NCBI GenBank assembly: GCA_024639325.1
Contig: JAHEIO010000006.1
Span: forward strand, 17,601-77,304
DNA from: Gammaproteobacteria bacterium
GTDB lineage: Bacteria; Pseudomonadota; Gammaproteobacteria; Arenicellales; JAANXG01
Direction: 5' to 3'
Length of the DNA: 59,704 nucleotides
The translations under genes were made by a program, and so were the position numbers. The notes beneath the pieces were generated by a model. That model was given only the letters and a program-made list of their open reading frames with translations. It made no database searches and was not told the origin of the DNA. Positions 1-7,629 of this stretch are shown in pieces. The first letter of the stretch is position 1, and each line of letters opens with the position of its first letter.

Positions 1-906
1 GGCAGCGAAGAACCTGAGCTCCTGTGGATCAGGGCCATCCGCTCGGAAATCGTCGGGGAAGACGGCAAAGCGTCCATGTCCGGTGAATTCATGTGCCATG
101 TCAACATGGATATCGACCCGGACAAACACAGAGCCGCATTCGATCTCAGCAAGCCATACGTCAATTCCCGACTGATGACGCTGGCACAGGGGCAGTTCGC
201 GGTCGCGTTCCCAGACGGTTTCGGCGCCCCGCTGATGTCGGACGAACCCCTTTTCATGAATTCTCAGGTCCTCAACCACAACATCGAAGACGCAATTTTC
301 AATATACGCCACAAGATCGTCGTTGATTTCGTGCTTGACCGGGATCTGAGCACGCCGATGAAACCGCTTTTCGTTTCCGCGGCATTCGGCATGAAGCTGA
401 TCAGCGGAGTTGACGGCCATTACGGCCTCGGCCTGATCGAGCCGGCGTTGCACGGTCCGGGCTGTCTGACGGGAGTTCCAGCCGACAATTCGACCGCGGG
501 CTCAAACTTTAGCGATCAGTTCGGGCGTAAATTCACGGGGCACTGGACCGTCACGCCCGGTCGGGAAGTCAATCACACACCGGTGACTTCGCTGATGGCC
601 ATACCTTTCGACACGACAATTCACTATATCGCCATCCACCTCCATCCGTTCGCGGAGTCCGTGGAGCTGTTCGACCTGACCGAGGACCGCAGCGTGTTCC
701 GGAGCAATGCGGGAAACGTCCGCCAAGGCGTCGGGCTGGCAAGCGTCGAGACCTACTCGAGCAAGGTCGGTATTCCAGTTTTCCGGGATCATGAGTATGA
801 GTTGATCAGCGTCTACGACAATCCGACCACGGAAAATCACGACGCCATGGCCACGGTTTTTTTGTATCTCCTGGACAAGGAATTCAGCCGGCCAAATTCC
901 CTGTAG
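1..906 (+). CDS. Hypothetical protein, 5' end outside the window
   Basis: The reading frame is open from the first base, so the gene is truncated at its 5' side by the window edge; an internal Met at position 76 is probably not the true start. About 301 residues are visible. No catalytic domain is recognised with certainty. The C-terminal half holds a His-rich beta-type stretch (HYIAIHLHPFAES, near positions 628-666) next to VELFDL, which resembles the metal-binding His-x-His pattern of copper type-II monooxygenase-like or SURNod19-like folds. That reading is only an inference. The gene ends shortly before a convergent membrane-protein gene. Confidence 0.75.
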   Translation, partial: GSEEPELLWIRAIRSEIVGEDGKASMSGEFMCHVNMDIDPDKHRAAFDLSKPYVNSRLMTLAQGQFAVAFPDGFGAPLMSDEPLFMNSQVLNHNIEDAIFNIRHKIVVDFVLDRDLSTPMKPLFVSAAFGMKLISGVDGHYGLGLIEPALHGPGCLTGVPADNSTAGSNFSDQFGRKFTGHWTVTPGREVNHTPVTSLMAIPFDTTIHYIAIHLHPFAESVELFDLTEDRSVFRSNAGNVRQGVGLASVETYSSKVGIPVFRDHEYELISVYDNPTTENHDAMATVFLYLLDKEFSRPNSL

Positions 907-920
907 GAGGGGCCGATTCA

Positions 921-1298
921 TCAAACCGGCTGCCCGCGCCGTGTCAACCTGCGAATGACGAATACATAAATCACTATGTTAACCGTTACCAAGAAAAGGG
1001 CCAGCACGAGCTGATCCGCGCGCGTCAGGTTCTCCGGATAAAGCACAGGCACAACGTAATTGTCCACGAAACCACCCGAATAAGCGGTCTGGCCCGCCTC
1101 CATGCGAAACCGATTCTCGAGCGGTGTGAGCGGGCATATCCAGCCCGTCGCTTCGACCACCGTCCCCCACAGCAGCGCGGGGATATGGAGAAAGACGGTG
1201 AATTTCCATTTCAATACCAGTAATCCGCCGAATATGGCATAGATCACGAACAACAGATGCACGACCACGACTAGATCCGCCAGGACACGATAAGGCAT
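921..1298 (-). CDS. DUF2784-like small membrane protein
   Basis: About 125 residues starting at the Met before PYRVLADLVVVVH. The frame is open 28 codons further upstream, but that extension is not hydrophobic and looks non-coding. Three or four hydrophobic segments are visible (residues about 5-28, 33-50 and 98-118). Conserved features of the DUF2784 family are recognisable: an N-terminal LADLVVVVHLLFV segment, a GxxxEATGWICPLTPLE stretch in the middle, and a C-terminal membrane helix. The function of the family is unknown. The gene is convergent with the preceding gene and divergent from the following DUF6394-like gene. Confidence 0.75.
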   Translation of the reverse strand: MPYRVLADLVVVVHLLFVIYAIFGGLLVLKWKFTVFLHIPALLWGTVVEATGWICPLTPLENRFRMEAGQTAYSGGFVDNYVVPVLYPENLTRADQLVLALFLVTVNIVIYVFVIRRLTRRGQPV

Positions 1299-1408
1299 TT
1301 GGATAGAATAAGGCCTGTAAGTACTATGATATCGACGGTCATAGTATTCTATCAGCTCGACAACAACGAACCGGACCGACACTAACCCGGTTCACCCGGG
1401 GCTACACA

Positions 1409-1792
1409 ATGAACCTACAAAAAGTTTTCTTCGCTTTCTTCATCATGCTCGCATTGACCCTGAACTTCGGGTTTGTCATGGGTGATATTCAAAATCCGGC
1501 GCATCACCACATCTATGAATTGTTTGCCGCCCTGGTAGTCAGCCTTATCGCCACCGTGATGAAATTCGGTGACCGCACCCACATGGGCGCGGTGTTGCTC
1601 GCCGCCAGCCTGGTGGCGGATCTGCAATTGATCGGAGCGGCGGTCGTTTGGGGTATAGCCGTACATGTTTTGGAAACGGAACTGAGTGGGGGCTTCATGA
1701 GCAGCATCGTGTCGCTGTCAGGTGGTGCCGTCGTGGCCAACGTGATTTCCGTCGTCCTGCTGATTATCGAAACCGTGCAAGCCCGACGCTGA
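1409..1792 (+). CDS. DUF6394-like small membrane protein
   Basis: 127 residues with about four membrane segments (roughly residues 5-25, 35-53, 60-84 and 100-123). It resembles a small family annotated as DUF6394 that I recall as accompanying TrkA-type channels; that association is from memory. Its TGA stop shares one base with the ATG of the following potassium channel (TGATG), so the two are translationally coupled and may form one complex. The biochemical role is unknown. Confidence 0.7.
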   Translation: MNLQKVFFAFFIMLALTLNFGFVMGDIQNPAHHHIYELFAALVVSLIATVMKFGDRTHMGAVLLAASLVADLQLIGAAVVWGIAVHVLETELSGGFMSSIVSLSGGAVVANVISVVLLIIETVQARR

Positions 1793-3498
1793 TGCACGTC
1801 TTTGTCCTGGCGCTCCGCCGCCTGCGCGGCCCGCTCATCAGCTTGATCAGTGTGTATGCCATAGCCGTGCTGGGACTCACCCTTATCCCCGGCGTCGATC
1901 AGGACGGCAACCCAGTGCGCATGGACTTTTTCCATGCCTTCTATTTTGTCAGCTTCACGGGCTCTACGATCGGCTTTGGCGAATTGCCCTACCCGTTTAC
2001 CGCCGGCCAGCGTTTCTGGGTAATACTGTGCATATACTTCTCGGTGATCGCGTGGTTGTACACCATAGGCCGCGGTATTGCACTCGCCCAGGAACCGGCA
2101 TTCCGGCAGGCGGTCACCCGCGGCGGTTTCGAACGTGCCGTCAACAGAATCCACGAGCGGTTTTACATCATTTGCGGGTACGGAGATACCGGGAGATTAC
2201 TGGTCGACGGTTTTACGGCTCGGGGCACGAGGACCATCGTGATAGACAAGGAGCAGCAGCGCATCAATGATCTGGCGCTAGCCGCTCTCGAAATCTACGT
2301 ACCAGGCCTATGCGCCGATGCCGAGCATCCGGACTCCCTGCTCTCCGCGGGCCTGATGGACATCCATTGTGCCGGGGTGATTGCCGTAACGAGCAGCGAC
2401 CAGGTCAATCTCAAGGTGGCGATAACCAGTAAACTGCTGCATCCGGAACTGCCGGTGATCTGCCGTTCAGAGATCCACGACGTGGGCATCAATATGGAGT
2501 CATTCGGCACCGATGACATCGTTAACCCTTTCGATATTTTTGCGGACCGGCTTGCCACCGCCCTGCATTCACCGGCCAACTACATCATCCGCCGCTGGCT
2601 CACCAGCCCGGCGGGTACGCAACTTTCAGAGCCCCTGTTCCCGCCGCGCGGACGATGGATTCTTTGCGGTTACGGGCGCTTTGGCAAAGCCGTGGACAGG
2701 TTCTTGTCGTTCGAAGGCGTCGAGGCAACCGTCGTAGAGCTCGATCCCAAACAGACGGATGCCCCCTATAACACCATCGTTGGCCGCGGTACCGAGGCCG
2801 TGACGCTGCGCGAAGCCAACGTCGAACAGACGGCGGGCATTATCGCCGGCACCGACGATGATACGAACAACCTGTCTATTATCATGACCGCGCGTGAAAT
2901 CAATCCTGACCTGTTCATCGTGGCTCGCCAGAACCGGCAGCGCAACAGCGCGCTTTTCGAAGCAGCGAACGTCCATATCGTCATGCAGCGCAGCGACATC
3001 ATCGCCCGCACCATCATAACCCGCATCGTGAATCCGCTGCTGGCAGAGTTCCTCGACAAGCTGCCCGATAACGATCCAGAGTGGAGCAACACGCTGGCCA
3101 GCAGAATCAGCGGCGCCTGCGGGGACTACACATATACCTGGAACCTGATCCTCACCAGATCCCGCTCCCCTGCCCTGGCGGTCAGCCTTTATCAGGGCGC
3201 AGAAATCACCCTGTCGGTTATCCTGGATGAAGCGCAGAAATGCACCGGCGAAAAAGCGTCCCCGCTTCCCCTTCTTTTGAAGAGAGAAAAGGAAACGGTG
3301 ATGCTTCCGGAGACCGCTACGGTGCTGCAACACGGAGATCAGCTCCTGTTCTGCGGCACGCCGTCCGCCGATAACCGAATAACCTGGATCGCCGGAAACC
3401 TGAACGCGTTGGAGAGCGCGATAGAGGGTGCCGCAGATGATGCCGCGACCCAAATTGACCGAGAGCAAACCGCTGCCTCGTCATTGCGAGCGAAGTGA
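1792..3498 (+). CDS. Two-RCK-domain potassium channel (TrkA-N)
   Basis: 568-residue ion channel in the inner membrane. A short N-terminal pore module has two membrane helices (about 11-33 and 74-94) around a pore loop with the filter-like sequence STIGFGE at residues 58-64, a variant of TVGYGD. Two cytosolic RCK/TrkA-N domains follow, each starting with a Rossmann glycine motif: GYGDTG near residue 130 and GYGRFG near residue 292. These domains bind nucleotides or ions and gate the pore in related channels. The ATG overlaps the stop of the upstream membrane protein by one base; a longer upstream frame is only a shadow of that gene. The last residues (SSLRAK) are encoded by a piece of a dispersed repeat, so the original end may have been replaced. 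Confidence 0.88.
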   Translation: MHVFVLALRRLRGPLISLISVYAIAVLGLTLIPGVDQDGNPVRMDFFHAFYFVSFTGSTIGFGELPYPFTAGQRFWVILCIYFSVIAWLYTIGRGIALAQEPAFRQAVTRGGFERAVNRIHERFYIICGYGDTGRLLVDGFTARGTRTIVIDKEQQRINDLALAALEIYVPGLCADAEHPDSLLSAGLMDIHCAGVIAVTSSDQVNLKVAITSKLLHPELPVICRSEIHDVGINMESFGTDDIVNPFDIFADRLATALHSPANYIIRRWLTSPAGTQLSEPLFPPRGRWILCGYGRFGKAVDRFLSFEGVEATVVELDPKQTDAPYNTIVGRGTEAVTLREANVEQTAGIIAGTDDDTNNLSIIMTAREINPDLFIVARQNRQRNSALFEAANVHIVMQRSDIIARTIITRIVNPLLAEFLDKLPDNDPEWSNTLASRISGACGDYTYTWNLILTRSRSPALAVSLYQGAEITLSVILDEAQKCTGEKASPLPLLLKREKETVMLPETATVLQHGDQLLFCGTPSADNRITWIAGNLNALESAIEGAADDAATQIDREQTAASSLRAK

Positions 3499-3500
3499 AG
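3480..3500. repeat. Partial copy of a dispersed palindromic repeat
   Basis: GTCATTGCGAGCGAAGTGAAG matches the outer arm of the longer repeats at 21412-21514 and 32633-32744. It overlaps the last codons and stop of the channel gene. No second arm is seen nearby, so this is a half-element. Confidence 0.6.
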
Positions 3501-3625
3501 CCTAGCCGCCGGACGAGAAATGCCGGCTAGAATGCAGTTACAATCATCGATCGTTCGGTGTGATCATGTCACGGCGTCCGAATAGGATATAAACCAAACT
3601 GGTCTCCATACGGGAGTAGTGTTTC

Positions 3626-4327
3626 ATGTCAGACAAGACCTGTGTCATCGTTGGCGCCGGACCGGGAAACGGACTTGCCCTCGGCGCTAAATTCCTCTCG
3701 GCGGGCTACACCACCGCCCTGCTCGCCCGCAGCAGTCAAAATCTGGAAGCGCTGAAAGACGCCCTGCCCGGCGCATACACGCACGTGTGCGACGTGACCA
3801 AAGCCGAATCTATAAGATCCGCATTCGCCGACGTGGAACGCGTTCTCGGACGCACCGACGTCCTGATCTACAACGCCGGTTCCGGCGTGTTTGGCAGCAT
3901 CGATGACATCGACGCCGATGCGTTCGAAAGGGCGTGGCGGGTCAACACTCTGGGCTGCTTTCACAGCGTCGAGACCGTTCTACCGGGAATGCGTGGCGCC
4001 GGCGCGGGAAAGATCATCGTGATGGGCGCGACCGCCGCTAAACGGGGCGGCGCCCGTTTTGCCGCATTCGCGTCAGCCAAGGCGGCCCAATACAATCTGG
4101 CCCAGTCGCTCGCTCGCCATCTCGGCCCGGAAAACATCCATGTCGCCTACATCGTCATAGACGGCATAATCGATATCCCGAGGACGCGGGCGCGCATGCC
4201 CGACAAGCCGGACGATTTTTTTCTAGATCCGAATGATATTGCCGATGCCGTGCTGCGGGTCTCCGAACAGCCCCGATCCGCCTGGACCTTCGAGATCGAT
4301 CTTCGCCCATATCGCGAAAAATGGTGA
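3626..4327 (+). CDS. Atypical short-chain dehydrogenase/reductase (SDR) family protein
   Basis: 233 residues with an SDR Rossmann fold: the nucleotide motif GAGPGNG at residues 10-16 and an NAG at 83-85. The catalytic YxxxK position reads FASAK (residues 148-152), so the Tyr is Phe, and the residue 13 before it, normally Ser, is Ala. The Lys is kept. I recall a subgroup of proteobacterial SDRs with the same FAxAK pattern, so this is probably a family trait and not a fresh mutation, but ordinary SDR redox chemistry is doubtful. A GGGAG ribosome-binding site lies about 10 bases before the ATG. It heads a tight run with a thioesterase and a PaiB-like gene. Confidence 0.85.
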   Translation: MSDKTCVIVGAGPGNGLALGAKFLSAGYTTALLARSSQNLEALKDALPGAYTHVCDVTKAESIRSAFADVERVLGRTDVLIYNAGSGVFGSIDDIDADAFERAWRVNTLGCFHSVETVLPGMRGAGAGKIIVMGATAAKRGGARFAAFASAKAAQYNLAQSLARHLGPENIHVAYIVIDGIIDIPRTRARMPDKPDDFFLDPNDIADAVLRVSEQPRSAWTFEIDLRPYREKW

Positions 4328-4334
4328 ACGCAAG

Positions 4335-4742
4335 ATGCCCGAACAGACCGAATCCCTTCCCACGGACCGCGAACCGGTCATCCGCATCATTCCGATGCCG
4401 AAGGACACCAATCCGAACGGTGACATTTTTGGCGGCTGGATCATGTCCCACGCGGACATCGCAGGCAGCATCGTCGCGGTGCAGCGCATCAGGGGCCGAA
4501 TGGCAACGGTAGCCGTACACAGTTTCGTCTTCAAAAAACCCGTTTATGTTGGAGATCTGGTAAGCATCTACGGAAGCATCAAACGGATCGGAAACACGTC
4601 GCTGACGGTAGCCCTCGAAGTTTTCGCGGAACGCCGCATGATCGGCGAATTCACCGGCAAGGTGGTCAGGGTTACAGAGGCCGAGTTCACCTACGTGGCG
4701 ATCGATGAAAACCGGCAGCCACGGGCAATACCATCCGACTAG
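4335..4742 (+). CDS. Acyl-CoA thioesterase, YciA-like hotdog fold
   Basis: 135 residues, the usual length for single-hotdog YciA/BACH-type thioesterases, which hydrolyse acyl-CoA to free acid and CoA in the cytosol. The active-site region NPNGDIFGGWIMSHADIAG (residues 26-44) carries the conserved Asn/Gly turn and the Asp (about 41) expected for catalysis. The start chosen lies 7 bases after the SDR stop. The frame is open upstream through the SDR gene but has no family similarity there. Confidence 0.87.
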   Translation: MPEQTESLPTDREPVIRIIPMPKDTNPNGDIFGGWIMSHADIAGSIVAVQRIRGRMATVAVHSFVFKKPVYVGDLVSIYGSIKRIGNTSLTVALEVFAERRMIGEFTGKVVRVTEAEFTYVAIDENRQPRAIPSD

Positions 4743-4743
4743 G

Positions 4744-5376
4744 ATGTATATCCCGCGCCAATTCATCGAGCACGACCGCGACAGGCTCTTCGATCTGATG
4801 CGCAGAAACAATTTCGGCATCCTGATCACGGTAGCCGATAACACGCCGCAGATTACTCATCTGCCCTTTCTGATCGATGCGGAAGACGGCCCGAACGGCG
4901 TTCTGTACGGCCACTTCGCCCGCGCCAACCCCCACTGGAAAACTCTGAACGAAGGTCAAGCCGCGCTTGCTATATTCCAGGGCCCACACTGCTACGTGTC
5001 GCCAGGCTGGTATGCCGATCAATCGAACGTGCCGACCTGGAACTACACGGTGGTTCACAGCAGGGGCACGCTCGAACTGCTGCAGGAAAAGTCCGCCGTG
5101 CTGGACATCGTGTCGCGTCTTACTGAAGTGCATGAACAAGGAAAACAAAATCCCTGGCAGGTGGGCGATGCCGGAAAACACCTCGACAAACATCTAGAAG
5201 CAATCGTTGGATTCCGTATTCGGATCGACACTCTGGATGGAAAATTCAAGCTGAGTCAGAATCGGTCGGTTTCAGACCAGCAAGGCGTGATTGGCGCCCT
5301 GTCGAATTCAGCTGATTCCGGCGAATACGGGGTGGCAAGGCTGATGCGTGAAAAGCGCCGAATCGACCAACGTTGA
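4744..5376 (+). CDS. FMN-binding protein of the PaiB (protease synthase/sporulation regulator) family
   Basis: 210 residues beginning MYIPRQF, one base after the stop of the thioesterase gene. Family-typical stretches are seen in order: RRNNFGILITV near residue 20, THLPFLID near 37, ARANPHWK near 58, GPHCYVSPGWY near 79, VPTWNY near 97 and the C-terminal KLSQNRS. PaiB-family proteins have a split-barrel FMN-binding fold and are called negative transcriptional regulators in Bacillus; the role in Gram-negative bacteria is not established. It is probably co-transcribed with the SDR and thioesterase genes. Confidence 0.85.
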   Translation: MYIPRQFIEHDRDRLFDLMRRNNFGILITVADNTPQITHLPFLIDAEDGPNGVLYGHFARANPHWKTLNEGQAALAIFQGPHCYVSPGWYADQSNVPTWNYTVVHSRGTLELLQEKSAVLDIVSRLTEVHEQGKQNPWQVGDAGKHLDKHLEAIVGFRIRIDTLDGKFKLSQNRSVSDQQGVIGALSNSADSGEYGVARLMREKRRIDQR

Positions 5377-5440
5377 GCACTAAAATAATGGACTCGGAGT
5401 ACATTGCCTAAACAATAGTATTTCTATCAATAACAGATAG

Positions 5441-6067
5441 TTATACTTCTTTGTTGTTTTGATTTATGACCTGTTTTAGCTGCCGATCGTGAAGCGCCGA
5501 CAGCGTCGACAGGGCTATGATCGAGCCCAGCATTGCCAGTCCCATGTCGGACTGGGTATCCCACTCGTAGCCCTGAGTCCCGAGGAACTGCTCCGCCGAT
5601 CCGCCGTAGAGCATCGCGACCCACCATTCGATCAGTTCATAGAATGCGCTGACCGCGAGACAAATCGATACCACGATGAAAGACAGCCAAACCCGGCCGT
5701 TCACCACCTCGTTGCGTATCAGGATCTCACGAGCCACGATTGCCGGGGTGAATCCCTGCGCGAAATGCCCCAATTTGTCGTAGTTGTTTCTTTCCCAGCC
5801 CAACAGCTCGGACAATCTGTCGAAAGCGGGCACCTCGGCGTAAGTATAGTGACCGCCCACCATGAGGATCACGCAGTGGATCAGGATCAGGGTATAAAGA
5901 AGCGGCGTCAGCGGAAACGTCTTTCTCGTCGATGCCATGATAATCAGCGCGATGACGGCCGGCAGTACCTCGAGCACCCAAGTTGGATAATCCCGTGGCG
6001 AGATGGCGGACCAGACCAAGACAGAGCAAAAAATGATCAGCCAGATGGCTGTCAAGCTCCGCGTCAT
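5441..6067 (-). CDS. YjdF/DUF2238-like integral membrane protein
   Basis: 208 residues with about six membrane segments. It carries the family signature of DUF2238: GGHYTYAEVP near residue 72, YDKLGHFAQGF near 96 and FYELIEWW near 142, with charged residues buried in the membrane region. The molecular function is unknown. Its ATG overlaps the stop of the upstream GTPase gene (bases 6064-6067), so it is the last gene of a three-gene operon with two dynamin-like GTPases. That coupling suggests a shared membrane role (inference). Confidence 0.83.
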   Translation of the reverse strand: MTRSLTAIWLIIFCSVLVWSAISPRDYPTWVLEVLPAVIALIIMASTRKTFPLTPLLYTLILIHCVILMVGGHYTYAEVPAFDRLSELLGWERNNYDKLGHFAQGFTPAIVAREILIRNEVVNGRVWLSFIVVSICLAVSAFYELIEWWVAMLYGGSAEQFLGTQGYEWDTQSDMGLAMLGSIIALSTLSALHDRQLKQVINQNNKEV

Positions 6068-7629
6068 TTTTCACCTCCGGGGCGCACTTTTTCGGGAAAT
6101 GCAGCCAACAGTGCCTTCCTCTTCTTGATGAGAACATCCAGCGCCTGTGTCAATGAGCCTTTGATGACATGCGCCGCCTTGCCAAGACCGGAATGGATGC
6201 CGCGCCGCGCCGCATCGCGCAAGGACGGTCGGAGCCAGCGGGACATCAGGAATGGCACGAACCATGACAGTCCGATCATCAATAGACTGTGTACCGCAAA
6301 GTCGATGCCAAGAAATGCATTTTCACCCGAGATGCCCTGCTGGTAGCGCGAAACGACATTCCATGCTACCCAAAACCCCGCGAGTATGGGCAGCAGGTAG
6401 ACCGATACGTCCATGGCTCGCCTCGCCACGCGTTGCGCAGTTCCCTCGGGAGCCTTCATGGCATCCGCGAGACCGTTGCGAATTTCCGCAAGGATCAGCT
6501 CTCCGGCGTTGTCGAGGGCGTCCTGCAGGCTTGCCCGCAAAGGTCCGCTCCGGACACCCTTTTCCTCGACCCTGAGCGCCATATCCACTGAAATGTCGGC
6601 GATCAGATCGTTTGTATAGGCCGTTCCGATGGTTTTCGATATCTGCTGTTCCGGTAACACGGGTGGAATCGGGTCTGCGCGCCATATTGCCGGCCGGGGG
6701 GGATACTGCTGTGCAATGATCTCCAAGTCTGCAGCGAGGCGTTCCCCATAGATGTCAAGTCGCCGCCCTATTTGTTCCTCGCACTGGTCACGCAGGACCT
6801 CCCAGTCTCTAAAAGACCCGAGTCTGCGGCGCATATCGTTTGCAGTCTTATCCAGTTCCTCCAGCCGAGCCAGCACTCCGATACGCTGGAGCTCCGCGAG
6901 CCCGTGGTCTTGTATGGCTTTATTGATGATGTCCTCGAGCCGATCGAAATCATCGTCACGCGCCAGCGTACAGCTCGTTCGCAGCACCAGGGGAGCGCTG
7001 AATCCCGCGGCGACGAGATCCGCGGCAAAATCGGGTAACTGGACGTCAACGGCCTCGTCCCAGCGATTGACCACAAACAACCAGTGGTGTTTCCGGTGGC
7101 GGTGTTCCAACAGTTGCCAACCTATGTCGTCGCGATATCGTTCCGGGCTAACCACGTAGACCAGCCAGTCGACATAGGGCAGCCAGGCCAGGACCAGGCG
7201 CCGGTTGCCGGCCTCGACACTGTCGATATCGGGCATATCCAGCCAGGCCACCTCCCGCCGGGCCTCGACGTCATGGTATTCGACCCGCGTATCCGCGATG
7301 GGACTGCCCTCGGCAAAGACATTCAATGCCTGGCTGCGGTGCACATACATCGTTGCCTCGGTCGAGGTCGGGCGCCTGACCCCCACCTTGGCGACCGGGT
7401 GCCCCGCGAGCCGATTGAGCAGGCTGCTCTTGCCCACTCCGGTTCCGCCCAAGAACGCAACGATCAGGGGCCGGCGGTCCCGATCATGGAAGAGTTCCGT
7501 TGCGAAGTCGGTTTCCATGGTGTGTAATTCTTCGAGGTCACGTTCTGTCAACCAACCCGCAGCTTGAGCCTCGGCCGCCCATGCCCTGACCTTGTCGTAT
7601 TGTTCCCGGAACTCTCTGCTCAAAAGCAA
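6064..7629 (-). CDS. Membrane-anchored dynamin-like GTPase (second of a pair)
   Basis: 521 residues. The GTPase domain shows P-loop GGTGVGKSS (61-69), a switch-I-like Thr region STEATMYVH (about 89-97), G3 DMPDID (131-136) and G4 NRWD (188-191). An alpha-helical middle region follows, then two hydrophobic segments (about 410-430 and 447-466) and a short basic tail. This layout matches bacterial dynamin-like or FeoB/Era-related GTPases that work at membranes. The gene overlaps the upstream GTPase gene by 10 bases and the downstream YjdF-like gene by 4. The specific family is not recognised. Confidence 0.85.
   Translation of the reverse strand: MLLSREFREQYDKVRAWAAEAQAAGWLTERDLEELHTMETDFATELFHDRDRRPLIVAFLGGTGVGKSSLLNRLAGHPVAKVGVRRPTSTEATMYVHRSQALNVFAEGSPIADTRVEYHDVEARREVAWLDMPDIDSVEAGNRRLVLAWLPYVDWLVYVVSPERYRDDIGWQLLEHRHRKHHWLFVVNRWDEAVDVQLPDFAADLVAAGFSAPLVLRTSCTLARDDDFDRLEDIINKAIQDHGLAELQRIGVLARLEELDKTANDMRRRLGSFRDWEVLRDQCEEQIGRRLDIYGERLAADLEIIAQQYPPRPAIWRADPIPPVLPEQQISKTIGTAYTNDLIADISVDMALRVEEKGVRSGPLRASLQDALDNAGELILAEIRNGLADAMKAPEGTAQRVARRAMDVSVYLLPILAGFWVAWNVVSRYQQGISGENAFLGIDFAVHSLLMIGLSWFVPFLMSRWLRPSLRDAARRGIHSGLGKAAHVIKGSLTQALDVLIKKRKALLAAFPEKVRPGGEK

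Noticed and set aside
3501-3530. Hairpin CTAGCCG...CGGCTAG with GAGAAATGC near its right arm, similar to a MITE end
   Set aside because: The match to the 18-bp MITE end is partial (about 14 of 19) and no second end or target duplication is present, so it is probably chance or a very old remnant.
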